Source: Asparagopsis taxiformis
Taxonomy: Eukaryota > Rhodophyta > Florideophyceae > Bonnemaisoniales > Bonnemaisoniaceae
Assembly: GCA_030407315.1 (NCBI GenBank)
Contig: JALQPE010000025.1
Location: 61,817-125,816, forward strand
Length of the DNA: 64,000 nucleotides
Direction of reading: 5' to 3'
Positions within the stretch are counted from its first letter, which is position 1. Every line of letters begins with the position of its first letter. Of this stretch, positions 1 to 10,824 are shown in pieces. The translations under genes and the position numbers were made by a program. Under the pieces are notes generated by a model. The model worked only from the letters and a program-made list of their open reading frames with translations, ran no database searches and was not told the DNA's origin.

Positions 1-1
1 C

Positions 2-3000
2 GATTTGTCCTCGAGCATGAGAGACACCAAGACACCCATCATTGAAAGCCGCCCATTCAATCCCTGCGCTCCAAATCTCGAAATGAGTTCGGAGCAGGTC
101 ATAGAAAGAGCACTCATTGCTTGTCAAAATTTGACGGAATGGAACGATATTGCAGTGGAGAAGCAGAAACAATCAAACACTCCAAGTTCCCCAGGACCCG
201 AGAATGAAAGTGATACAGCTGTGCTCCATCCAAACATTTTGAGGGAAGCAAATGCTAAGATCAACAGGTTACGAGCAACGGCCAATACTCACGAATTGCT
301 CTCTGATTTGAGAAACAACCATCGCCTTGTGAACTGTTTGATTACTGAACAAGGTAATTCAGAGCCACCATCCGAACAGTTGAGATCCGCCGTTCAACTT
401 CAAAAGTATATCGGTACCTTTTTGCGTGTCTTCGTCAATAAGGTACTAGTACCTACTGTGATGAAAGCGTATGAGTTTCATGGGCAATCTGTCGCCCTTC
501 TTCGCACGCTTTCTTCAGTTTTTGCAGGCATCTGTTCTGAAGGATTCTGTCGTCCAGTTGACGCAGAACCCAAAAACAATGCTGAAGGGACGGAAATTCA
601 AGACGGAACTGGCTTCGGAGATGTTGGAGACGGAGATATATCTGGGGCTCAAGACGTGAGCGAACAGATTGAGGACGAAGAACAGCTACTTGGGCTTCGT
701 GACGGAGAGCAGCAAGACGCTCCTGAGAATCAGCAAGAACGTGCTCCAGATTCTGGTATGGAAATGACCAACGACTTTGAAGGTGTACTCCAAGATATGG
801 ACCGTATGGAGGACGATGATGAGGACAACGAAGATAATGATGAATCGGGGCCAGAAGAGAAAATGTCTGGGGATCCTGGGAATGGTAAGAATGTTGTAGA
901 TGAACGCATGTGGGATGAGGGGAGTAATGAAGCTGAAGAAGAGGAACAGCTTGGCAAGGAAGAAAAGGAGAAAGAAAGTGCTTCTAATGGTAAGAGTAGC
1001 GAAGAAGACTTAGTCGCGAAGCATGATGAAGAAGATGATGTGGAGGAGCAGAATGCAAAGGATGGTCAACGCCACAAAGGTGACAATCCTCAGAGCGGCT
1101 CGGAAGAGGAGAATAAGGATACGAAAGAAGGACTTGATCAGGAAGAGAACAATGATTCTCAGGTCGACCAAAGATCCAAAGCCAAGTCACGAATGGATGA
1201 AGACATGAATGATGAAGAAAACGATTATTCCGGAGAAGCGGACCAAAGAAACCCAAAATCAGATGAGACACATGATGAATCATGTAACCTACCGCCAAAC
1301 ACTAATGAAAACGAAGAGGATGCTAGTGCAAATGCTGAAGATACTGGTTCACAGGGAGATGCTGAGACAAACAGTAGAGATGATAACGTCGACGATGGGA
1401 AGCCAGAAGATGCCGATAATAATGAACCAATGACTGGTAACCCGAACGAGGCAGGGGTTCAGGAGAGCGGAGAAGTAGACGAAGGCGAAAAGATGGAAGA
1501 AGACGATGAGGAAATTCCTGACGATTTGAATCTGGACGGAATGCCAGGAGAAGATATCACCGAACCAGCTGGAGATGACATGGAGGAAGACGAACCAAAT
1601 TTTGAAGGTTCTGGGCCCCAAGATGAGTTATCTAATGAAGCAGATCCGACAAATCAGCCACAATCCAAGGACGAAGATAATAACATAGACGACCCAAATT
1701 TGGAACAGATTGAGCCTGGTGCTAAGGAAAGATCAGAAAAGGATGCTGCTGATCCACTGCCTGATCTTTCTTTGGAACCTCAAGTCGGTACTGCGACAAC
1801 AGATCATCAAAGTACAAACCATGCTCCGAATCAGAGCACCTTCCAAATTCAGAAAGCTAATGATATGAACGCCGCAACAAGAGAGACTAACCAAGAGCAG
1901 GGTCTAGAAAATCAGCCTGAACCTGGTTCAGAAGGGGACAACCATGGACCTCAGAAGGGTGCTACAGGTAATGATGGTGAAATGCTGGAACGAACCGAAG
2001 GGAAGATGGAGCAGGAAATAGGCTATAATGACGAATCTTTGGACCCAAACCCACATCGTGCATCTAATACTGAAGATCTCATCAACAAATGGAGTCGAAG
2101 TCTAGACCTTCTCCGCAGAGAAGATGGAAAGCGGGAAGATAGACAAGCAGAGGATACAAGCGTTCTGAATAATGGCGTTTGGGAATTCAAGAATGAGGGA
2201 GAAGAAGAAGACAATGATATGCAAGCATTGGGAGCTGCTACAGCTGACCAACACAAGCCGTTACCAGTTAGTGCTGCCGAAGAAGAACCTGCCGAAGAAG
2301 AGATAAAAAAACATAAGCGAGAAGGGAAAGACGCGGAAGCTGGGCATTCAGGTGGGGACTCTAACATGCAGAAAGTTGAGTCTGTTGCAGAAGTCCCTGA
2401 AACGCATCCCGATGAGAGTACTGCAGTTCCTGAAATGGAAGTCGAGGCAGATGAAAAGGAAGTGAAACCACATCCTGCACGCCTTGCAATCGAACATATC
2501 AAAGCGAGTGAAAGGACGGAAGCAGTTGTGGAAGATGTTCCCATTGATGAACCGGAAAGTAGCCCTATGGAAACGGATCGACCCGTCTCGAATGATGAAG
2601 TGCACGCTAAGCAATGGCTGGAGAAACGTAAAAATTGGAGTGTGGAAGAACTTGACAAGGAGGAAGCTAAAGAGTTGTGGCAGCAACTAGACGCCATTGT
2701 TTCCAGTGGTGCCAGCACATTATGTGAACAACTTCGGTTAGTATTGGAGCCGACTATAGCATCTGGTCTAGCTGGTGGCTATCGCACAGGAAAGAGGCTA
2801 AATATGCGCAAAGTCATTGAGTTTGTTGCATCAGACTTTCGTAAGGACCGCATTTGGCTGAGAAGAGTGAGGCCGGACAAGCGATCTTATGATGTGCTGA
2901 TAGCAATTGACAACTCGGAATCTATGTCTGAATCTGGAGCTGGTCCTATGGCAATCGAGTCGCTTGCGCTGGTGACGTCAGCACTCTCAAAGCTTGAGAT

Positions 3001-3514
3001 TGGTCGTCTCGGTATAGCTAGTTTCGGTGCGGAGACAAAATTAGTTCGAAACTTTGATGAGCCTCTTCCTTTAAGTTCGCAGAAGGGTGCCGAACTTCTG
3101 GCTCAATTTTGCTTCACCCAAACCGAAACGGATGTTTCTGGTCTACTAAGTTTCATCGAAATGAACATGGGTGAAACATTCAATACAGGGGAAACAGAGC
3201 AGATCAAGCTAGCTCTTGTGGTGTCAGATGGGAGACTTAGTGGAAGAGAGGAAATCAGGAAACAACTCCGGCGGTTGAAGGAATCCAACATTCTCGTTGC
3301 TTTCATCATTGTGGACAAGCTGAAAGGGAAAGAGGCTAGTATCTATGATGTGCGCCGCGTCGAGTATGATGACAACGGCAAGGTTCGTGTTCTCCCGTAC
3401 ATGCATCAGTTTCCAATCGATTTCTATGCTGTTGTGCAAGATGTGCAACAACTGCCAACAGTTTTGGCAGATTCACTGCGGCAGTGGGTGGAGATGACAA
3501 GTGCCCAGCTGTAG
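2..3514 (+). CDS. MDN1: Midasin (Rea1/MDN1), C-terminal part
   Basis: This is the 3' end of a very large dynein-like AAA+ ATPase that strips assembly factors from pre-60S ribosomes in the nucleus. The frame is open to the left window edge, so the AAA ring and linker lie outside. The visible ~1170 residues hold a long Asp/Glu-rich low-complexity tail (about residues 200-900) and then a C-terminal MIDAS/VWA domain. That domain shows the metal-binding signature DxSxS (DNSES near residue 968) and a VVSDG strand-loop. The protein ends in a FPIDFYAVVQD...LADSLRQW stretch typical of midasin. The acidic tail plus MIDAS order is diagnostic of the family. The first in-frame ATG in the window is only an internal methionine. 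Confidence 0.93.
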   Translation, partial: DLSSSMRDTKTPIIESRPFNPCAPNLEMSSEQVIERALIACQNLTEWNDIAVEKQKQSNTPSSPGPENESDTAVLHPNILREANAKINRLRATANTHELLSDLRNNHRLVNCLITEQGNSEPPSEQLRSAVQLQKYIGTFLRVFVNKVLVPTVMKAYEFHGQSVALLRTLSSVFAGICSEGFCRPVDAEPKNNAEGTEIQDGTGFGDVGDGDISGAQDVSEQIEDEEQLLGLRDGEQQDAPENQQERAPDSGMEMTNDFEGVLQDMDRMEDDDEDNEDNDESGPEEKMSGDPGNGKNVVDERMWDEGSNEAEEEEQLGKEEKEKESASNGKSSEEDLVAKHDEEDDVEEQNAKDGQRHKGDNPQSGSEEENKDTKEGLDQEENNDSQVDQRSKAKSRMDEDMNDEENDYSGEADQRNPKSDETHDESCNLPPNTNENEEDASANAEDTGSQGDAETNSRDDNVDDGKPEDADNNEPMTGNPNEAGVQESGEVDEGEKMEEDDEEIPDDLNLDGMPGEDITEPAGDDMEEDEPNFEGSGPQDELSNEADPTNQPQSKDEDNNIDDPNLEQIEPGAKERSEKDAADPLPDLSLEPQVGTATTDHQSTNHAPNQSTFQIQKANDMNAATRETNQEQGLENQPEPGSEGDNHGPQKGATGNDGEMLERTEGKMEQEIGYNDESLDPNPHRASNTEDLINKWSRSLDLLRREDGKREDRQAEDTSVLNNGVWEFKNEGEEEDNDMQALGAATADQHKPLPVSAAEEEPAEEEIKKHKREGKDAEAGHSGGDSNMQKVESVAEVPETHPDESTAVPEMEVEADEKEVKPHPARLAIEHIKASERTEAVVEDVPIDEPESSPMETDRPVSNDEVHAKQWLEKRKNWSVEELDKEEAKELWQQLDAIVSSGASTLCEQLRLVLEPTIASGLAGGYRTGKRLNMRKVIEFVASDFRKDRIWLRRVRPDKRSYDVLIAIDNSESMSESGAGPMAIESLALVTSALSKLEIGRLGIASFGAETKLVRNFDEPLPLSSQKGAELLAQFCFTQTETDVSGLLSFIEMNMGETFNTGETEQIKLALVVSDGRLSGREEIRKQLRRLKESNILVAFIIVDKLKGKEASIYDVRRVEYDDNGKVRVLPYMHQFPIDFYAVVQDVQQLPTVLADSLRQWVEMTSAQL

Positions 3515-3933
3515 GTCTGATTTTCCTTGGGTGCCCAAATAATCAAAGCCTATGCCCTTGCAATAAACATGAACAGATTGCGTGTCCCCTGCACACTCGC
3601 ATTGAGAATGCAAGAGATCTTTCACTTGCGCGTTCCTCACACATCCGTACTGGTAATGCTGAACATCTTCCCTCCCATTTGTTCCGGAGTAATTCTTTTG
3701 CATGATGCTGTCGTCAGTAATATTCTTTATTGATCAAAAGGAATACATACATAGGACATGCGGATACTTAAGATCTACTCGTGCCGATTCTTTATGGAAC
3801 CACATGTCGAGCAACAACCACTGTTCTACCTTTTGAAGCTTGTTCACCTCTAGCCGCCTTTATTGCCAGTTGGTGGGAAACCTCGAAACTCCCGATATAC
3901 ATCACCAAGTCAGACCCAAAAAGTCGACCAAGA
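3515..3933. other. Intergenic, MDN1 3' end to next gene
   Basis: About 420 bp with no supported gene. Short ORFs here overlap the end of MDN1 or lack coding character. It should contain the MDN1 3' UTR and the promoter of the next gene. An AT-rich stretch near 3715-3775 is the only compositional landmark. Confidence 0.5.
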
Positions 3934-5193
3934 ATGATGATGAAGCTGCCCTGGAGTGGGAAAGATGAGAGGAAAAACGATTCCTCCGGACGTCACCCTC
4001 AGAGGATGTACCGTCTTCCATTCCTCTCTCCCAAGAACAGACGAGAGAGACAGGAAAACCAATTGGGACTCAATGAACTGCAAAGTGAAGTTCGGCACGG
4101 CGAAAACAGCTTTATCGCGCAGAGTCTTGTTGACGCCTTTGATGGATATCAGGAACATGCAGCTGATAGATCGGCAGAGAGCATGGATTTTATTGCCATG
4201 GAAACGACTAATCAAGACGATGACGAGGCAGTCCCGTCTAGTAGTCGATTCGAGAAAGGCAGCGCCTCCAACGTATTTTCGTTTGACGAACGACGAGAGA
4301 GGATTTCACGCACTGTCACCAGGTTCGTTGGCAGGAAAACGCGGGTTTCTCGAAGTCAACAGGGGCGTATTCCTTCCAGAGTTGACGTTCGCAACAAGCA
4401 CTTCAATCGTTTGGCTGCCGTTAACATGTTACAAGACCATGAGGAAGCATTGGAAGAAAACATTCCAATCGCGTCCTCTGAAACTCCCAGGTCGATAACA
4501 AATTGGATTTCAGGAGTAGCCCGGTGGCAAAAGTCCAGTGAGGATGTTGTCGTCGGCAGCAGGACAAATCATAAGAGGACACGCCTTTTTCCTCTCGGCC
4601 TGACTCTGAGACCTTCAATGAAATCCAATGCCGCAGACATTGAAGTATCGCCAGCTGTTGACCCCCATTCGGCCGCAGACGGTGATATTGAGGAGAACGG
4701 GGAATCGAATGAGGAGGAAATAACAAGGTGGCCTGTGTCGAGGAAGAGATCGAGAAATTCCCCGATGTCTACAAAAAGACCTGTGGGTGAACGAAACTCG
4801 TTGCTTCTGATTGCGGATCTGGAGAATGCTCTCGAGCAATCAGAACGGAGATTCGCTGAATTGAAGAATATCATGGAAAAAAATCGAGCGAAGATGGATA
4901 TGGAAGTTGAACGAATGAACAACATATTCGAGTCTCTCGGTCAACATCAGGAGCAAAGATATCACTTCATTTTCAGCGCTATCAACGACAACTACAAAAT
5001 GTTGAGTGCATTGGAGTCTCAAGCAGACTATATGATGTGTCTTGTGAACAAGGCGAAACAAGCTTCCTTTCACGAAGTGTTCAAGCGCTGCAAGTGGTTC
5101 ATACTGGAGAAAATTGTGGCGGGTGTATTTTGGGCGATTCACAGCGTCGCGACTATTTATTCTATGTTCAATAAAAAACCTTCGACTTGCTAA
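3934..5193 (+). CDS. Unknown coiled-coil protein with C-terminal hydrophobic segment
   Basis: An unrecognised 419-aa protein. The open frame extends upstream to 3781, but its only earlier initiator would be GTG; the first in-frame ATG is at 3934, where three ATG codons lie in tandem. Residues ~1-270 are polar, charged and low in complexity. A likely coiled coil follows (about residues 290-335, with LENALEQSERRFAELKNIM-type heptads). Near the C-terminus is a hydrophobic stretch (about residues 386-410, WFILEKIVAGVFWAIHSVA) that could be a tail anchor or an amphipathic helix. A membrane-tethered coiled-coil role is an inference only. Confidence 0.6.
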   Translation: MMMKLPWSGKDERKNDSSGRHPQRMYRLPFLSPKNRRERQENQLGLNELQSEVRHGENSFIAQSLVDAFDGYQEHAADRSAESMDFIAMETTNQDDDEAVPSSSRFEKGSASNVFSFDERRERISRTVTRFVGRKTRVSRSQQGRIPSRVDVRNKHFNRLAAVNMLQDHEEALEENIPIASSETPRSITNWISGVARWQKSSEDVVVGSRTNHKRTRLFPLGLTLRPSMKSNAADIEVSPAVDPHSAADGDIEENGESNEEEITRWPVSRKRSRNSPMSTKRPVGERNSLLLIADLENALEQSERRFAELKNIMEKNRAKMDMEVERMNNIFESLGQHQEQRYHFIFSAINDNYKMLSALESQADYMMCLVNKAKQASFHEVFKRCKWFILEKIVAGVFWAIHSVATIYSMFNKKPSTC

Positions 5194-5514
5194 CAATATG
5201 GTGCTCAACTTGACATGACGGCCTTCGTTTACTGTTGAGTTTCAGACCATAGCAGTACCACGATGGTAGTCGCAGTTTGGTTCTAGGTACATCCTTTGAT
5301 CATACTTTTGAGGTGTTTCATACTCTGAATAATGATTCACCACCTCAGACACTGCGGTCAAGTTCTGGGCTCGTTGTATGCATATCATAAAGGTGTGGAG
5401 CTGTTTTGCCACGGGGGAGAAATGGTGGATATCGATGTAACTTCACGTTTAGAGACATGAACAAATTGAGTTGACGAACAACAAAAATTGTAGGAGGTTT
5501 ATACGCAATGGGCA
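5194..5514. other. Convergent intergenic region
   Basis: About 320 bp between the 3' ends of two converging genes (coiled-coil gene on plus, UFC1 on minus). Nothing beyond expected 3' UTRs is seen. Confidence 0.5.
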
Positions 5515-6203
5515 CTACTTTTTAAACTTCTCAATCACACCCCTCCCGACTAAATCGGGAATCTCAGCAGCAAGCCATGGTCCCAGCTATAAGAAGACAG
5601 CAAGAAAACGCGATGTTAGACCCCAAGAAAAACATAGACAATAATAGTCACTCAGTAATAAGATGCAATGCGTATAACGTACAGAAAGAGCAAGGGAATG
5701 AGCAATACCAAAATGTGGCACATTTCGTGCCCACAAAGGCTGAAAATGTATGGTTTGACAAATCTTACCGCCGCGGTACATTTTTGCGGTCAGACCTTCA
5801 AGTTGTGGTAGCTTCAACTCCGGGGCTGTTGTTGGATACGTCACTGGTATCTCAAATTCAAGGTCAAATTCATAACGAATCTGCTCGTAGTAATACCAGC
5901 ATTTACCAGTCCATCTCGTTCCAGTCTTGTTACATTCAATATGAAACCAGTCTTTATCTTCTTCTTTGTTCAGTTTCACGTACTGTTACGCGCGCACGTG
6001 AAAGCAGACGCCAAAGGGAGGTTAGAATGGTTTCGATGCTAGAGAACGCTTTGGACAGTAGGTTTTCGTCAATGACGTCATACCTGAATAAGCGCAGTTA
6101 ACTCTTCGCGAAGTCTGGCTGTCCAGGCGTCTTTGTCTCGAGGAGAGGCTCTTACGCTGAGGAGAGGGAGTTTAGAAACAGTGCTCTTCGTGCCTTCGTC
6201 CAT
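5515..6203 (-). CDS. UFC1: Ufm1-conjugating enzyme UFC1, three exons
   Basis: E2 enzyme that takes the ubiquitin-like modifier UFM1 from UBA5 and, with UFL1, passes it to ribosomal and ER targets. Exons on the minus strand are 6203-6084 (40 codons), 5982-5683 (100 codons) and 5586-5515 (23 codons plus stop), giving 163 aa against 167 in human. Intron 1 (5983-6083, GTATGA...ACAG) and intron 2 (5587-5682, GTACGT...ATAG) both contain a CTAAC branch-point-like motif and both sit at phase 0. The family signature [11 protein letters not shown] is present with catalytic Cys115. The N-terminal [14 protein letters not shown] and C-terminal [12 protein letters not shown] segments line up with the metazoan protein and are recovered only after splicing. 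An unspliced reading gives a truncated protein with a nonsense tail. Confidence 0.93.
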
Positions 6204-6654
6204 GATGTACTCGACACGGCAAGTCGTGGGTGCTCCAGTCTACGGGTAACGATGCAAGCAGACGGCAGGCCGATTACGACTAGACCATGAGTCATCCGGC
6301 AAGCAAATTAGCTGGCGTGTAGAATAATGCAACGTGTACTGTCTCTGTAAGCAAGACCTGAAAGGTGTTGTGATTAAACCATCGCTCTGTTGGTAAGAGA
6401 AACTGTTATCTTTGCGCATCGTGCAGTGGTACATGGCAGCAAAACAATTGATGGCAAACGCATTGGTATTACAAACTATTCGTTAAGTAACCGACGGAAC
6501 AACAACGAAAAAGGTTAAAGCATGTAAAAGGCATTGACACGACAACTGGAATGCTTCTACAGAATGTAAATACCGACACATGTACTATATTACAGACTTG
6601 GCGTGTACAAGACTATCTAGTGCAAGTGATTGACGCACGCAAGTCAAAAGGTGA
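6204..6654. other. Intergenic region
   Basis: About 450 bp between the start of UFC1 and the end of the PI4K gene, both on the minus strand. It should hold the UFC1 promoter and the PI4K 3' UTR. No further gene is seen. Confidence 0.5.
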
Positions 6655-9411
6655 CTATCTATATCCGTTGGAGTAAGCTTGGAATCGGTCATAACTGGCA
6701 GATCTCCATGATAATCGCGATTCTTCAATCAAACCAAGAGCAAAATTGATGCATTGTTCTTCAGGCATTCCCAATGCAAATCGAGTGCGCAGTGATTCCA
6801 CAACTGAGTGTCCAGTCGTCATACATGGCATCGATGTTCCTTCCGTCATGATTTCCACAAGAGTAGTGATCTTCTCGTGGTGTTTTCTTGCCGCAAGTAG
6901 ACCTAGCACAAACAATTCCTGGAAGTATCGATACCCTTCTGTCTTGGAAGCTTCCGTATGGTCCTGTACGTTGGTTTTAGCACAGATTACTTGCAGATAT
7001 TCCTCCGTTAGTTTGAATGGCACGTTCTCAAACTTGATCGATCCAGGTGAATTAGTCAGCATGAACCCAAAGTCGATGTGAATAATTCTTCCCTCAGCAT
7101 CAATCATAATGTTTCCATTATGCCTGTCCTTAATTTGCAGGAAATACGTTACTAGAGAATATCCTGCCATTGATCGGATGAAACGGCGTTGCGCAGCTTT
7201 GAACGAGGCACTTCCATTCGCACCGAATGCCCGCTCAAAGTAATCGAGAAGAGAGACAAAGTTTGGGGTTCTCTTCTTCAATGAATGTACCGACACCGAA
7301 TCAGGAATAACTTCCACAAACCCAGCTTCTGATGATACGCTCATTACCGTGAAAGGCCGAACAAATACATCCACGCCCTCCTCCTCAAACATCCACTTGA
7401 ATTGCGAAATCAGCTGGATAGCCAGCTGTTCTTGTCGTAGATCATCACCAGCTTTCACAATGAACGGCATTAGTCGAGTACCTTCCAAATCTTTGAATGG
7501 AGATTTCGCAAGAATTCGTTCCTCTTTCCATGACCACAGCTCCCCATAGATCCCGAGTAATACTGCTTGCCGCGATTTGTATTCTAGACTGTCGACATCT
7601 TGTTCCTCAGCTCGAGCCGTCACTTCTTCTATATATCGGAACTGCTCTGGTTGCCTGTTGTACGCATCGCCGTACACAACCTTTCGCACATTAGCTCTTT
7701 GCCGTTCTGCTGGCGTCATTTCGCTTAGTCTCCTTACTGTCGACTGATGTATTGGGGGCGCGGCCGATGCTTTCGGCGTTTTATCGTCCGAAGTAATATC
7801 TTTCTCACCAATAGCAGGTGGATTCCGCGGAACTGGCGGTTTCTTCGAATTCTCTTCATCCGCTGCAACTGGTTCAGTAGATTTGGTTACACGGGGTTCA
7901 CAGAACAGTAGCTTATCAGAGCATAGCATGTCTGTTGGAAGAACTTCGATATTAACCATATACGGAGCGCGAGTTCGAGACGTTAAAATGACCGCTTCTT
8001 CTGAATTGACTCGTAAAATGCGCAGCGCTTGAGAGCTGGCTCTGGTCAGCGGAAGATGGACACTTCGCAGAGCGGCCTCACGACCGAGCTTTGCAATCTC
8101 GGCGACGGGAGGTACAGGTGAATCCTCAATGAGTGGAATACCGGGTTCCCCCTGCATCCTGCGCAAGAGGATGTCATTGATTTTCTCAAGGCCACGCGAA
8201 AGATGCGCTTGTCTCTGATCTTGCGGTAAATCCTTTGTTGTCATGGACAGACGCACAAATGATTTGGCAATTGTAATCGAGTCATTGAAGTAATTGAAAC
8301 GCTCTTGTTTCATACTGAGCAATGTCATGGGGTCAAAGTCGGCTTCAGGGTCCAACTCTTGGTGTGGTTTGTTAGAATTCTTTTGTTTGTTGTCAGTTTC
8401 AACTTTTTCATCACTACTCGGCGTGATGGTTTCCCCCTCTGGAAGTTGGGCTCCTTGTGATTCAAAAATGGTAGGTTTGGTCAGAACACTATGTTCGTCT
8501 GATGTTATACTGCTTCCAGCCGTAGCGACGTGAGCGACGTCGAGATGATCGGTCTTTGGGACATCATCGCTATTAGAGTGGACATGGTCAGCTTCTTCCT
8601 TCTCATCGTTGAAGACGGCATTGGAATCTAGAACACGGTCTACATTCTCATTTTCTTTTCCTTCCTCGCCCGAATCAGGATAAATATCATCATCATGGTC
8701 GACATCCTTAACAACCATGTCCTTGACAGGTGGAGCACGCATTTCGGAATTGAATAGTTGGCCAGCACTACTGGATGGAAAGAGAGTGATACCATCAATT
8801 TGGCGCTTTTGTTGAGAAAAAGGACTTTCGCCAGCCAAAATGGACACGGCTGAAATTCTGGAGGAGGCCGCTTCAAGCATAGCATGATGGGAGCCGTTCA
8901 CGGCGGCTGTTTCACAGCGTGTACGTAGAAGTCTACATCTAGATTCTGTTTCCTTATTACCAACACGCGCAGCGTCTTCAACGGCGGCCTGCAGGAACCA
9001 GTAGACTTGCAGGGCCATGTGCATGGAATCTGCACATTTGTCCATGACGAAGCGCTCGAGGCCTGGAGAATTACGGGCGTGATGCACGAGGAGGTTGCAA
9101 ACCTGGGGCATAAAGGTCTCCAGATCAGCGTCGGAGAGCTGGTAGAGCTCGTTGCAGAGGTAGTCGTGGACGCCGCGCGATTCGCGGTAGCGATAGAGAT
9201 AGGTGACGGCGAAGAAAGCGTCGAAGAAATCGGAGCGAAAGAGACGGAGGAGCCAGCCCATGGAAAGCGGGGAGTTGTTTGTGGAGGGAGTTGCAGCTCG
9301 CTCTGCGTCTAGGTCGCGTACTTTGATTTCTAGCGGTCGACCGGGGGAGGAGCGGGGCATGTTGGTGTCGCGGCCGGACGGGGAGGGCGAGCGAAATGTG
9401 GAGCCCCACAT
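6655..9411 (-). CDS. PI4KB: Phosphatidylinositol 4-kinase, beta (Pik1) type
   Basis: Phosphorylates phosphatidylinositol at the 4-position, typically at the Golgi, where PI4P recruits coat and tether proteins. The frame is open to 9555, but the first in-frame ATG is at 9411 (918 aa). An N-terminal lipid-kinase-unique helical domain lies at about residues 45-145 (WLLRLFRSDFFDAFFAVTYLYR). A charged linker follows, then the C-terminal kinase domain from about residue 610. Catalytic-loop DRHNGN is near residue 762 and the metal-binding DFG in HIDFGFM near 779. The helical-domain placement fits the beta class, which is smaller than the alpha class. The neighbouring large golgin is another Golgi component, though physical linkage in eukaryotes says little about function. 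Confidence 0.93.
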   Translation of the reverse strand: MWGSTFRSPSPSGRDTNMPRSSPGRPLEIKVRDLDAERAATPSTNNSPLSMGWLLRLFRSDFFDAFFAVTYLYRYRESRGVHDYLCNELYQLSDADLETFMPQVCNLLVHHARNSPGLERFVMDKCADSMHMALQVYWFLQAAVEDAARVGNKETESRCRLLRTRCETAAVNGSHHAMLEAASSRISAVSILAGESPFSQQKRQIDGITLFPSSSAGQLFNSEMRAPPVKDMVVKDVDHDDDIYPDSGEEGKENENVDRVLDSNAVFNDEKEEADHVHSNSDDVPKTDHLDVAHVATAGSSITSDEHSVLTKPTIFESQGAQLPEGETITPSSDEKVETDNKQKNSNKPHQELDPEADFDPMTLLSMKQERFNYFNDSITIAKSFVRLSMTTKDLPQDQRQAHLSRGLEKINDILLRRMQGEPGIPLIEDSPVPPVAEIAKLGREAALRSVHLPLTRASSQALRILRVNSEEAVILTSRTRAPYMVNIEVLPTDMLCSDKLLFCEPRVTKSTEPVAADEENSKKPPVPRNPPAIGEKDITSDDKTPKASAAPPIHQSTVRRLSEMTPAERQRANVRKVVYGDAYNRQPEQFRYIEEVTARAEEQDVDSLEYKSRQAVLLGIYGELWSWKEERILAKSPFKDLEGTRLMPFIVKAGDDLRQEQLAIQLISQFKWMFEEEGVDVFVRPFTVMSVSSEAGFVEVIPDSVSVHSLKKRTPNFVSLLDYFERAFGANGSASFKAAQRRFIRSMAGYSLVTYFLQIKDRHNGNIMIDAEGRIIHIDFGFMLTNSPGSIKFENVPFKLTEEYLQVICAKTNVQDHTEASKTEGYRYFQELFVLGLLAARKHHEKITTLVEIMTEGTSMPCMTTGHSVVESLRTRFALGMPEEQCINFALGLIEESRLSWRSASYDRFQAYSNGYR

Positions 9412-9761
9412 GACGGGGGGAGGGGAATTGTAGCTACGATGCGGCTCACGAATGGGCTGGAAACGTCGCAATGGGGTTATTTTTGTCGCGTGGTGACGAA
9501 ATTGAGAGCGTTGTCGACGGTGAGGACGGGACGAGCGTGTGATGGCGCTAGACAAGATGAGGCGGAAAAGTTTGACAGTTGTGGGCCGTTGTATTTTGTT
9601 TTGTTAGCTGGGAACTGTGCTACGCACAACGAAACAGCTCAATGTGCCGCATCAAAATTATTTTAAAAAAATATGGCGCATTTTCACTGCCTGCTGCCTT
9701 ACACTTGACATACGCGTCGAAACTTGTTCCACTCTTTAAAATGATTCTAGCGTCCGTACAT
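9412..9761. other. Intergenic region upstream of PI4K
   Basis: About 350 bp. The 9412-9555 part is an open extension of the PI4K frame without an ATG. The rest is AT-rich and should hold the PI4K promoter and the uS15 3' UTR. Confidence 0.5.
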
Positions 9762-10349
9762 CTACAGACCGCGAAGCTGCTGCGAGACGCGGATACCAAG
9801 TCCACTAATAATGTTGTCAAACCGCGCCGCGTCCTGCTTCTTCACGTATTTGAGCAGACGACGACGCGTGGAAACCATCTTCAGCAGTCCGCGCGTCGAC
9901 GAGTAGTCCTTGGGGTTGGCCTTGAGGTGATTGGTCAAGTAGGTGATACGCGTCGACAGTGTAGCAATCTGATATTCCGGAGATCCTGTATCCGTTTCAT
10001 GTAGTTTGAACTTTGCACGCGCCTCGTCAATGACAGCTGCGTTCTGCACATACTGCGGCGGCACGCAAGGCACGACATCCTCGAGATCTTCACCGGCCAC
10101 CTCCAGTTGCGTCTCGGCGACCGGCGGCGCTTCCATCTGCGCTGCATCGGGCTCGCCTGCTCCCTCCGATGCAATGCTCTCCTCCTCGAACGGCTTCGCG
10201 ACCGGCACTTCGCCGAGCATATGGACGCGATTCGTGCGTGCGCATCGGTGCGATTGGCGCGTTGTGCGTGATTCAACTGCCGCTCCGCAAAACGTGTTTC
10301 GAGAGACAAGTCGTGTGTTGTTGCATGATGATACAAACGCCGATGTCAT
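9762..10349 (-). CDS. Organellar ribosomal protein uS15
   Basis: Small-subunit ribosomal protein that binds the central domain of 16S rRNA early in 30S assembly. The last ~90 residues are a bacterial-type S15 domain, with [16 protein letters not shown], the [19 protein letters not shown] core and a closing LGIR motif. A ~100-residue N-terminal extension precedes it. From ATG 10349 this starts [18 protein letters not shown], rich in Ser/Thr/Arg with an early Phe, as in red-lineage plastid transit peptides, followed by an acidic spacer. Another in-frame ATG at 10454 would give 230 aa; 10349 is chosen because it yields a better targeting sequence. Plastid versus mitochondrial location is not decided by the sequence. 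A plastid role is favoured because, as far as I recall, red algal plastid genomes lack rps15. Confidence 0.82.
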   Translation of the reverse strand: MTSAFVSSCNNTRLVSRNTFCGAAVESRTTRQSHRCARTNRVHMLGEVPVAKPFEEESIASEGAGEPDAAQMEAPPVAETQLEVAGEDLEDVVPCVPPQYVQNAAVIDEARAKFKLHETDTGSPEYQIATLSTRITYLTNHLKANPKDYSSTRGLLKMVSTRRRLLKYVKKQDAARFDNIISGLGIRVSQQLRGL

Positions 10350-10824
10350 TTCGAATGGCGAACCGTGTTTAGATGACTGGTTGGTTAGTTTGAAATGGGT
10401 TTCTTCCTGATGTTTCACAAACGTAATAGGTCTTGCTGCTGCGGACAGATTCATGACATGCACAGGAATTGCTCGATCTGTCCGGTATGTTTCAACAATT
10501 TGGACCTCCCGACATTCCGCCGTTGCAGGTCGTGAGCTCCTGCATATTCTCGTTTGCAAATCATGTGCAGCCACTTGGCATCTGAAGCGAGATTACCTGT
10601 TTTACGCTCAAAATTTATTCAAAATCAGTAATTTGACCATTCAGATTGTGCAACTTATTATTTCTGCATCCGTTGCAAATCGCCCGCTGATCATAAACAG
10701 ATATGGACAAGAGCTCTGCCCAAACCCTCAGTTGGAAAGTTCACACGCAGCCGTCCGTCTGATATACACAACCTAAGTCTGCCAGTAGTGTAACATTTAC
10801 AATCAGCAAATAGCTAATATACTT
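10350..10824. other. Intergenic region upstream of uS15
   Basis: About 475 bp between uS15 and the golgin, both on minus. The uS15 frame stays open to 10574 with an alternative ATG at 10454, so part of this may be 5' coding sequence. The remainder is AT-rich with no gene. Confidence 0.4.

Noticed and set aside
9438..10004. Plus-strand open frames opposite PI4K and uS15
   Set aside because: They lie opposite or beside well-supported genes and have the composition of reverse-strand shadows.
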